Below the pieces are notes generated by a model, which worked only from the letters and a program-made list of their open reading frames with translations, was not told where the DNA came from and did not search any database. A program made the translations under genes and the position numbers. This document shows, piece after piece, positions 7,570-13,272 of a stretch of DNA of 13,272 nt. How positions within the stretch are numbered: position 1 is the stretch's first letter; each line of letters begins with the position of its first letter. The DNA is from Pontiella sp. (GTDB lineage Bacteria; Verrucomicrobiota; Kiritimatiellia; Kiritimatiellales; Pontiellaceae): positions 1 through 13,272 of the forward strand of contig JAOZSZ010000014.1 of NCBI GenBank assembly GCA_029939385.1, given 5' to 3'.

Positions 7570-8864
7570 TCATGATCGATACCGCATTGAAGAAGCGCGC
7601 CGAAGAGGGGCGTCCGCTTAAAGTCGGCCTCGTGGGTGCGGGAGCCATGGCGCGAGGAGTCGCCAACCAAATCATTAACTCGGTGCCCGGTATGGAGTTG
7701 GTCGCGATTGCCAACCGGACGCCTGCTCACGCCGAGCGCGTCTATGCGGAGGCGGGGGTGGAAAATGTTTCCGAAGCATCCACGCTTGCGGGGTTGCAGG
7801 ATTGTTTGGCGGCCGGGAAACCGGTGATTACCCACGATGCAATGATGTTGTGCGAGGCCGAGGGGCTGGATGCCATTATCGAGGCGACCGGGGCCGTTGA
7901 ATTTGGAGCAAACTTGGCTCTCAAGGCTTTCGCTTGTGGGAAAAATCTGGTTTCGATGAATGTTGAACTCGATGCCACCGTAGGCTCAGCACTCCAGCAC
8001 CATGCGAAAAAGGCCGGCGTCCTCTACACCATTGCCGATGGGGATCAACCTGGTGTTGAAATGAATCTTTGGCGCTATGTGAAAAGTATCGGCATGGAAC
8101 CGCTCGTCTGTGGAAATATTAAGGGTTTGCAGGATGCCTATCGTACGCCGACCACGCAAAAGGGGTTCGCCGAGCAGTGGGGGCAGGATCCTTATATGGT
8201 GACCAGCTTTGCGGATGGAACAAAGATCTCGATGGAACAAGCTTGTGTGGCGAATGCAACCGGGATGCAGGTTGAGATGCGCGGCATGCGCGGCGGCGAC
8301 TTTGAGGGGCATATTGACGAGTTGTGTCATTCGGGGCGCTATGATGTCGACCGGCTTCGCGAGCTGGGCGGGGTGGTGGACTATACCGTAAAGACCCAAC
8401 CGGCGCCGGGTGTTTTTGTGCTCGCCACCAATGAGGATCCAAAGCAAAAGCATATGCTTGATCTCTATAAGCTGGGCAAGGGACCGCTCTATAGTTTTTA
8501 CACGCCTTATCATCTGTGCCATTTCGAGGTGCCGTTGTCGGTGGCGCGCGTGGTGTTATTTGACGACGTGGTGCTGGCGGCGGAGCAACCTAAGGTGGAT
8601 GTGATCACCATGGCGAAGACCGATCTAAAGGCGGGCGATATGCTGGACGCTCTCGGCGGCTATATGACCTATGGCCAGTGTGAGAATTATCCGGTGGTGC
8701 GTTCGGAGAATCTTTTGCCCCAAGGGCTGGCGGTGGGTTGCCGGCTTAAGCATGACCTTTCAAAGGATACGGCGATTACTTACGATGATGTTGAAATCCC
8801 CGCCGGGCGCATGTGCGATCAGCTCCGGGCAGAACAAAATCAACTTTTTACAAAGGGCATCTAA
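7566..8864 (+). CDS. NAD(P)-dependent oxidoreductase with C-terminal SAF domain (COG4091-like)
   Basis: A 432-residue protein of the type annotated as predicted homoserine dehydrogenase with SAF domain (COG4091). Residues 18-135 form a Rossmann fold with GLVGAGAMARG at 21-31, an AIANR strand end at 47-51 where the cofactor ribose sits, and EATGAVEFGA at 106-115. The middle part, about 150-340, includes IADGDQPG (156-163) and the GNIKGLQD and RTPTT segments (183-197). The SAF-like region, about 345-415, has AKTDLKAGD and the matching LPQGLAVGCRL. True homoserine dehydrogenase is unlikely in this setting. Coupled to the epimerase by a 4-base overlap, it may reduce or otherwise modify the CDP-4-keto sugar, but this reaction has not been shown to my knowledge. 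The family call is firm; the reaction is open. Confidence 0.82.
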   Translation: MIMIDTALKKRAEEGRPLKVGLVGAGAMARGVANQIINSVPGMELVAIANRTPAHAERVYAEAGVENVSEASTLAGLQDCLAAGKPVITHDAMMLCEAEGLDAIIEATGAVEFGANLALKAFACGKNLVSMNVELDATVGSALQHHAKKAGVLYTIADGDQPGVEMNLWRYVKSIGMEPLVCGNIKGLQDAYRTPTTQKGFAEQWGQDPYMVTSFADGTKISMEQACVANATGMQVEMRGMRGGDFEGHIDELCHSGRYDVDRLRELGGVVDYTVKTQPAPGVFVLATNEDPKQKHMLDLYKLGKGPLYSFYTPYHLCHFEVPLSVARVVLFDDVVLAAEQPKVDVITMAKTDLKAGDMLDALGGYMTYGQCENYPVVRSENLLPQGLAVGCRLKHDLSKDTAITYDDVEIPAGRMCDQLRAEQNQLFTKGI

Positions 8865-8890
8865 TAGACCTTAAATTAAATCCAAAAAAG

Positions 8891-9544
8891 ATGGTGAGTG
8901 TACTCGGTACCGCTGTGGCTGTATTGGGGATCCTCCATGTGATCGCGTGTCTTCCGCTGGTTTTTATGGGACGATCCCATCCGCTGGGATTCCTAAGTTT
9001 GGATGGCGAATCCAATTTGCCCTCACTGTTTTCTGTGGCGTTGCTTTGGTGTAGTGCGGTGCTGACCGCATGCATAGCATGGGCGGGGAAGGATGGGTTG
9101 ATCCGGAGAGTCTTTTGGATCGGGTTGAGTTTAGCATTTGTTTTGGTGGGGTTGGACGAGGGAACGATGATTCATGAACGGGTTCCGGGATACGTTCAAC
9201 AATTCACGGAAATCTCAGGGCTATTTTATTCTTCATGGGTGGCCTTATATGCACTATTTCTAGTGTTGTTTTTGGCAACCTACGGATGGTTCTTTTTCGC
9301 CTTGCCTCGGGACACGCGCAAGCATCTTGTTCTTGCGATTCTTCTATATCTTGGCGGGGCAATTGGAGTGGAAATGGTCGGTTGGGTATGGGTGGTGGAT
9401 CATGGAAAGGAATCCGTCTACCATCTATTGGTTCTGGTTGAAGAAATATTAGAAATGGCGGGCAGTATTGCCTTCATCTATACGTTTTCCAGCTACATCG
9501 ATAGGCATCTTCCCCATCTTCGTTTTAGAATTACTTCAGATTAA
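8891..9544 (+). CDS. Uncharacterised six-helix inner-membrane protein with buried acidic and histidine residues
   Basis: I do not assign a function. With the ATG at 8891 it has 217 residues and about six hydrophobic helices, near 5-26, 46-65, 74-92, 111-138, 146-169 and 178-202. Charged residues sit in or beside the helices: LDEGTMIHERV (Asp89, Glu90, His95, Glu96), Glu161 in VEMVGW, and EEILEM (Glu184, Glu185, Glu188). The segment DGESNLPSLFS after helix 1 resembles a conserved stretch I recall from unnamed bacterial membrane proteins. The set of acidic and histidine residues could bind metal and act as an enzyme site. It starts 26 bases after the oxidoreductase stop. The ATG has a poor ribosome binding site; a GTG at 8813 would extend it into the preceding gene and is less likely. 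It is probably the last gene of the plus-strand cluster. Confidence 0.72.
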   Translation: MVSVLGTAVAVLGILHVIACLPLVFMGRSHPLGFLSLDGESNLPSLFSVALLWCSAVLTACIAWAGKDGLIRRVFWIGLSLAFVLVGLDEGTMIHERVPGYVQQFTEISGLFYSSWVALYALFLVLFLATYGWFFFALPRDTRKHLVLAILLYLGGAIGVEMVGWVWVVDHGKESVYHLLVLVEEILEMAGSIAFIYTFSSYIDRHLPHLRFRITSD

Positions 9545-9578
9545 TTCCGTTCTGTTATTTCCTAATATTAACCGGGCG

Positions 9579-11582
9579 TTACGGCTCCGGAATCTCCACA
9601 TCCTCCACCGAGCATTCGTTCAGTGATTCGAGAAAGAGTCGGCCATACCATTGATCGCGGATACGGCTATCGAGAATAGAGACCGTTCCGTAATCGCTTC
9701 CGCTACGGATGAGCCGGCCCACGCCTTGACGAAATTTTAGAACCGCTTCGGGAAGCGAATATTCTTTGAATGAATTTCCGCCCCGCGCTTCGATCGATTC
9801 AAATCGGGCTTGGGTTAAAGGGTGGTCGGGAACGGAAAAGGGAAGGCGAGTGATGATCACATGGCTTAGCGCTTCGCCGGGCACATCGACCCCCATCCAA
9901 AAACGATCTAACCCAAACAGTACGCCCGCCTCGTGGTTACGAAATGTTTCAAGCATCCGTTTGGGAGGGATGCCCGCGCCTTGCACGAGAAATGCGTAGC
10001 CTTCCTCTTCGAAATCAAAGCGCAACTCCTCCGCCACTTTTTTCATAAACCGCGAATTAGTAAAAAGCACGAAGGCCCGTCCTCGGCTTTTATTCACGAA
10101 ATACCGAATGGCCGTGGAGGAGGCGGACTCAAAATTATTCGCGGTCGGCGGCGGCATATTGATCGGAATTTGAATCTGCATCTGTCGGGCATAGTCGAAG
10201 GGGGAGCCCACACGCAGTTCTGTGCACTCCTCGGCACCAATGCGGTGACGGAAATATTCAAGATTGCTACCGACGGCCAGCGTGGCGCTGGTCATGATGA
10301 CACATGGAATTTCCTCAAAAAGCATTTCGCGGAGGATTGGAGCAACATCAACCGGTGCGGAATAGAGCACGGCTTGTTTGCGCCGGCCCTGAATCTCGAC
10401 CCAGTAAACCTGATCCTCTAGCGATTGCTTGAGAAAGGATTCAATGATATCGCGCAGCTCTAACCCTCGGCTTCGCGATGATTTGATCTCCGACTGGATA
10501 TCGGGGTTGTCGGTCGTCTCTGTGAGCGTTTTTAGGTGGAGGCAGAGGTTGGTTATTTTTAGGGGCAGATCGGTTTCGATGGGCGGCGGCGCGAAGACCC
10601 GTTGCTGGGTTTTTTGTGCGCCGAGCTTGAAGTGGTTACGAATGGATTCGAAGAAGATCTCTGCGGCATCGGCGGTTTGGGTGGCCAGAAAAGCGCCTTT
10701 ACCATCTTTGAGTGCGGCACAAAGCCCTTTTCGCTTTTCGCTGCCGTAGATGCGCCGGAGCCAGTATTCAACCATGTAAAGCGAGAGCCGGATACCGAGG
10801 TGCGCCGATGCAACCTGCTCCATTTGGTGGGCTTCGTCGAATACGACATAGCCGTAAGGCGGAAGAATGGCCGCCCCTTCTGCGCGCAGTGCAAGCTCTG
10901 AAAAGAAGAGAGAGTGGTTTACCACGAGGACCTGTGCATTCATCATTTCTTGTCGTGCCGTCATGAAATAGCACTCTTTATAGAAGGGGCAGCGTTTCCC
11001 GGTGCAGTTTCCATATTCTGCGCAGATGGCTCCCCAAACCTGGTGATCGGGTTGCTCTTCTAATTCCTGCAGGCTCCCGTCGGCCAGCTGGTTGTTGCTG
11101 GCTAGCGCATAGATGACTTCAAGTTGGTTTTCTCGATCGGTATCGAGGAGGTCGCCTCTCATTTTTCGTGCACGTTGAAGGCGCCGCCGACAGAGATAAT
11201 TCGAGCGGCCTTTCACCATGACGGCTTTGAAGTCGCACCCCAGTATCTTGCGGACAAGCGGAATATCCTTATGCATCAACTGCTCTTGGAGGGTGATGGT
11301 ATAGGTAGCGATCACGCAGCGTGTTTCATGTTCGAGTGCGGTAAGGATTTGGGGAACGAGGTAGGCAAAGCTCTTTCCGACGCCCGTGCCGGCTTCAACG
11401 GCAAGATGGTGGCCAAGGTGGGCGGCATCGGCGATGGCCCTCGCCATTTTTTGCTGTTGCGGGCGCAACTCAAACTCAACATCACCCTCGGTGAAATGTT
11501 GCTCCAATAGGCCGCCGGGCTCGAAAAAAAGGTCGGTCGTTTTTATGGCCTGTGGCGTTGGATTTGAGAGGGGTGAAGTCAT
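9579..11582 (-). CDS. dinG: DinG-family iron-sulfur ATP-dependent DNA helicase
   Basis: A 667-residue superfamily 2 helicase of the XPD/DinG group, which unwinds DNA 5' to 3' and helps resolve replication-blocking structures such as R-loops. Walker A is AGTGVGKS at 64-71 and the Walker B box is DEAH at 249-252. Between them are Cys131, Cys193, Cys198 and Cys204, whose 5- and 6-residue spacings match the iron-sulfur cluster ligands of E. coli DinG; Cys187 is an extra nearby cysteine. MTSATL marks the start of the second helicase half and QGVGRLIR at 619-626 is motif VI. There is no N-terminal exonuclease domain, so it is not the longer Firmicutes form. The ATG at 11582 has no strong ribosome binding site. 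It converges with the membrane-protein gene (34 bases between stops) and is unrelated to the sugar cluster. Confidence 0.95.
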   Translation of the reverse strand: MTSPLSNPTPQAIKTTDLFFEPGGLLEQHFTEGDVEFELRPQQQKMARAIADAAHLGHHLAVEAGTGVGKSFAYLVPQILTALEHETRCVIATYTITLQEQLMHKDIPLVRKILGCDFKAVMVKGRSNYLCRRRLQRARKMRGDLLDTDRENQLEVIYALASNNQLADGSLQELEEQPDHQVWGAICAEYGNCTGKRCPFYKECYFMTARQEMMNAQVLVVNHSLFFSELALRAEGAAILPPYGYVVFDEAHQMEQVASAHLGIRLSLYMVEYWLRRIYGSEKRKGLCAALKDGKGAFLATQTADAAEIFFESIRNHFKLGAQKTQQRVFAPPPIETDLPLKITNLCLHLKTLTETTDNPDIQSEIKSSRSRGLELRDIIESFLKQSLEDQVYWVEIQGRRKQAVLYSAPVDVAPILREMLFEEIPCVIMTSATLAVGSNLEYFRHRIGAEECTELRVGSPFDYARQMQIQIPINMPPPTANNFESASSTAIRYFVNKSRGRAFVLFTNSRFMKKVAEELRFDFEEEGYAFLVQGAGIPPKRMLETFRNHEAGVLFGLDRFWMGVDVPGEALSHVIITRLPFSVPDHPLTQARFESIEARGGNSFKEYSLPEAVLKFRQGVGRLIRSGSDYGTVSILDSRIRDQWYGRLFLESLNECSVEDVEIPEP

Positions 11583-11613
11583 GGGAGTACTTTAGCCGAA
11601 CAGGATTAGTGCG

Positions 11614-11627
11614 GGAATCTTGATTCC
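11614..11627. promoter_or_regulatory. Dyad symmetry upstream of dinG, possible operator
   Basis: Six-base arms GGAATC and GATTCC are separated by TT, about 32-45 bases before the dinG start. The spacer is too short for a good hairpin, so a protein-binding site is the more natural reading. E. coli dinG is LexA-controlled, but this site does not match the E. coli LexA box. It could be chance. Confidence 0.25.
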
Positions 11628-11630
11628 AAT

Positions 11631-11665
11631 AAAAAACGCGCCACCAAGAATTGGAAGCGCGTTTT
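11631..11665 (-). terminator. Rho-independent terminator after the porin gene
   Basis: Arms 11633-11641 (AAAACGCGC) and 11657-11665 (GCGCGTTTT) pair perfectly over nine bases, with a smaller CCAA/TTGG helix inside the loop. On the minus strand the stem is followed by a run of T. It lies 33 bases past the porin stop and just ahead of dinG, so it should separate the two transcripts. Confidence 0.8.
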
Positions 11666-11670
11666 CAAGG

Positions 11671-11685
11671 GGGATTATGAATCCC
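11671..11685. repeat. Short inverted repeat in the porin 3' untranslated region
   Basis: GGGATT and AATCCC flank a three-base ATG loop, between the porin stop and the main terminator hairpin. It may add to 3'-end stability of the porin mRNA. No separate role is evident. Confidence 0.4.
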
Positions 11686-11697
11686 GCTACTCCAACG

Positions 11698-12894
11698 TTA
11701 GAAGGTGTAGGTAAGGAACAGGCGAACGTCGGTGGCCAGTGTATCGGCGGCGTCCCGATAGCCGAGGCCCGCTTTTCCGCAGACCGTCAGGTTTTCACCG
11801 ATGGGTTGCTTGGCGATAAAGTCAAACTCCATGGCATTATCCATCGGGCCTTTGTTGAGTATGGTGTAGTTGCACAGCGTGTAGAGAATGGTTTTGGTCT
11901 CTTCCAGCTTAGTCGTGGCCTTGAGATAGAAGGTGTCGGCTCCGCCTGCATATTGGCCGGTGTAGATCATCAGCGATGCCCCGAGCGCATGGTTGAAGCC
12001 GGTGGTGAGCTGGTTGAATTCTAAGGTATCGCCATAGACGCCGAAGTAGCCGCCTTCAAGTCGAACCTTACCCACTTTTTGTACGAGAGAAAGACCGAGC
12101 ACATCGGAGCTATGTCCAGCGGCCCGACCAATATCGAACTCGTTGCGGTAGTAGCCGAGGATGGATGTTTTTTCGGCAACATCATATTTGATGCGGGTGC
12201 CGATCATGTTGGCGATATCCCACGCCACGGCATCAAACAGGGCCACTTCTAGCTTTTCAATGCCGGTGTAGGAGGTTTCTCCCCATGTCACGCCGTCGGT
12301 GTCGTAGCCTTTTCCAAAAACATCTCCGTAGTCCCTGAATTCCCAGCGATCGCCGGTGTCAAGAATTCCGCTTTGTTCAAAGGCGTGTCCACCGGCGATA
12401 CGCCAGTTTTCAACGTCTTTTGATTCCATCTGGAGAGCCATGATGGAGCGGGCCTTCTGGCGGATATCATCGGCGCGGAAGATCTCCGCGTTATTGATTT
12501 TACGACCTGCCGTGGCGGTGGTGTTGGTGAGCCCAAGGGCTTGCATATTATAGTTTAAATAGCCTTCGTTAAGGACGCTGATACGACCATTGGAGACGAG
12601 GGCGTTTCCGGGATTATTTACGTTTCCGTAGTCCATGGAGTTAAGGACGCCAGCACCGTTATAGGCTGCACCAACGCTCCAGCCTTCTATCTCTGGAGAA
12701 ACATATTTGAGGATGATGCCCAGCGAGGTGGCGTGCGCATTGTTTCCATTGTCGTAGTCGCGATACATGCTGAGCGATTGGACGCGTCCGGAGAGGGTTC
12801 CGTAGCCTTTGTTGTTAAATTGTTCGAGAGAGCTTTCGGCTGAAACGAGCGAGGCGGCCATCGCGGTGATGAGTATAAGGGCTATTTTTTTCAT
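11698..12894 (-). CDS. Outer-membrane beta-barrel porin (OprD-like)
   Basis: A 398-residue secreted protein expected to form a passive channel in the outer membrane. The N-terminus is a classical Sec signal peptide: MKK, a hydrophobic core and LVSA, with cleavage likely after Ala19. The mature part is rich in alternating aromatic/polar strands, Gly and Asn, and ends in FLTYTF; a terminal Phe is the signal for the BAM insertion machinery. The early segments ATSLGIILKYVSP (55-67) and GWSVGAAYNGAGVL (71-84) resemble OprD-like porins of Campylobacterota and related groups, though similarity in such barrels is low and I rely on memory. AAGGAGA at 12901-12907 is a strong ribosome binding site. It lies next to an ActP-like symporter, hinting at uptake of small organic acids across both membranes; this is inference. 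Confidence 0.8.
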   Translation of the reverse strand: MKKIALILITAMAASLVSAESSLEQFNNKGYGTLSGRVQSLSMYRDYDNGNNAHATSLGIILKYVSPEIEGWSVGAAYNGAGVLNSMDYGNVNNPGNALVSNGRISVLNEGYLNYNMQALGLTNTTATAGRKINNAEIFRADDIRQKARSIMALQMESKDVENWRIAGGHAFEQSGILDTGDRWEFRDYGDVFGKGYDTDGVTWGETSYTGIEKLEVALFDAVAWDIANMIGTRIKYDVAEKTSILGYYRNEFDIGRAAGHSSDVLGLSLVQKVGKVRLEGGYFGVYGDTLEFNQLTTGFNHALGASLMIYTGQYAGGADTFYLKATTKLEETKTILYTLCNYTILNKGPMDNAMEFDFIAKQPIGENLTVCGKAGLGYRDAADTLATDVRLFLTYTF

Positions 12895-12900
12895 AAGTAT

Positions 12901-12907
12901 TCTCCTT
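12901..12907 (-). promoter_or_regulatory. Ribosome binding site of the porin gene
   Basis: On the minus strand AAGGAGA ends 6 bases before the ATG at 12894. It begins 5 bases after the T-run of the upstream terminator, leaving no space for an ordinary promoter between the two. Confidence 0.75.
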
Positions 12908-12912
12908 TTTAT

Positions 12913-12942
12913 AAAAATCCCGACCGGAGAATTCCGGTCGGG
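12913..12942 (-). terminator. Strong hairpin with T-run between the symporter and porin genes
   Basis: Arms 12919-12928 and 12933-12942 pair perfectly over ten GC-rich bases (CCCGACCGGA with TCCGGTCGGG) around a four-base loop, and on the minus strand five T residues follow. This is a textbook intrinsic terminator for the symporter gene, 16 bases past its stop. Because the porin ribosome binding site follows almost at once, it may instead be a partial terminator or attenuator that sets porin expression. Confidence 0.88.
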
Positions 12943-12958
12943 GGTAAGGGGTGTTGGG

Positions 12959-13272
12959 TTAAATATCTTTTAGGGCTTTATTATCCTTTTGAGTCATCAA
13001 CGAAACGGTGATCAGCACAATGAAGCTGAGCGGAATCGAAATGATGCCCGGGTTATTGAGGGCATGTAGTGCTGTATCTGGATCAAGTCCGTATTGTGCA
13101 TACATCTTGGGGGAGGAGAGGATGATGCTCAGTGCGGAAATCATGCCGACTCCGATCGACCAAGCAATCCCTTTGGCGGTGGTCTTCTTCCAGAAGAGCA
13201 GCATGATGATCGACGGTAGGTTGGCCGAGGCCGCCACCGCAAACGCCCAGCCGACAAGGAAGGAGACATTCA
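12959..13272 (-). CDS. actP: ActP-like sodium:solute symporter, C-terminal part (cut by window edge)
   Basis: The last 103 or so residues of a sodium:solute symporter family protein; the frame stays open to the window end, so the 5' part is missing. The first visible residues, NVSFLVGWAFAVAASANLP, match the late transmembrane helix of the acetate permease ActP, where the sequence AFA-AAS-N-P is strongly kept. A short basic FWKKTTAKG loop follows, then two more hydrophobic helices (a GIAWSIGVGM segment and an IPLSFIVLITVSL segment) and a charged cytoplasmic tail ending NKALKDI. ActP moves acetate and similar short carboxylates with sodium or protons across the inner membrane. The tail is shorter than in E. 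coli ActP. Family is firm; acetate as substrate is likely but not provable from this piece. Confidence 0.8.
   Translation of the reverse strand, partial: NVSFLVGWAFAVAASANLPSIIMLLFWKKTTAKGIAWSIGVGMISALSIILSSPKMYAQYGLDPDTALHALNNPGIISIPLSFIVLITVSLMTQKDNKALKDI

Noticed and set aside
7986..8522. A 178-codon minus-strand open frame opposite the SAF oxidoreductase
   Set aside because: Same reasoning: antisense to a conserved family protein, with no ribosome binding site or domain of its own.
9933..10421. A 162-codon plus-strand open frame opposite dinG
   Set aside because: It is antisense to the conserved helicase core; its composition is that of a shadow frame.
1..13272. CRISPR arrays, insertion sequences, tRNA or rRNA genes
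   Set aside because: Reading both strands I saw no regular repeat-spacer pattern, no transposase motif with terminal repeats, and no RNA-gene signature.

Overview
The window looks like part of a Gram-negative bacterial chromosome. An outer-membrane porin-like protein with a signal peptide, a colanic-acid-type acetyltransferase and nucleotide-sugar enzymes point to a surface-glycan (O-antigen, capsule or exopolysaccharide) locus. Base composition is moderate, with no strong shift between genes. The proteins have a PVC-like feel (Kiritimatiellota/Verrucomicrobiota), but that is a weak impression from memory; there is no rRNA or other marker to settle the phylum.

Layout. (1) Positions 63-9544, plus strand: one long run of tightly packed genes for surface-sugar work. 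It holds a WcaF-like hexapeptide acetyltransferase, a UDP-glucuronate 4-epimerase-like enzyme, a GT2 glycosyltransferase, a single-module NRPS protein (adenylation, carrier protein, thioesterase; no condensation domain), then rfbF and rfbG (CDP-glucose synthesis and 4,6-dehydration), an RfbC/RmlC-type sugar epimerase, a COG4091-type NAD(P) oxidoreductase with a SAF domain, and an unrecognised six-helix membrane protein. From rfbF to the oxidoreductase the genes overlap by 4, 11 and 4 bases, so they are probably translationally coupled. (2) Positions 9579-11582, minus strand: a complete DinG-type iron-sulfur helicase converging on the cluster and probably marking its edge. (3) Positions 11698-13272, minus strand: an OprD-like porin preceded by the 3' end of an ActP-like sodium:solute symporter, with strong hairpins after both genes.

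How the genes may work together. RfbF and RfbG should make CDP-4-keto-6-deoxyglucose. No RfbH-type C3 dehydratase is present, so the usual route to 3,6-dideoxyhexoses is not encoded here. Instead the RmlC-type epimerase and the SAF oxidoreductase follow directly, suggesting a less familiar CDP-6-deoxysugar. The glycosyltransferase, acetyltransferase and UDP-sugar epimerase would build and decorate the repeat unit. The most unusual member is the A-T-TE protein: its specificity residues read close to a valine code and its thioesterase has a cysteine in place of the usual serine nucleophile. A reasonable but unproven idea is that it activates an amino acid and transfers it to a sugar or another small acceptor, giving an aminoacylated glycan.
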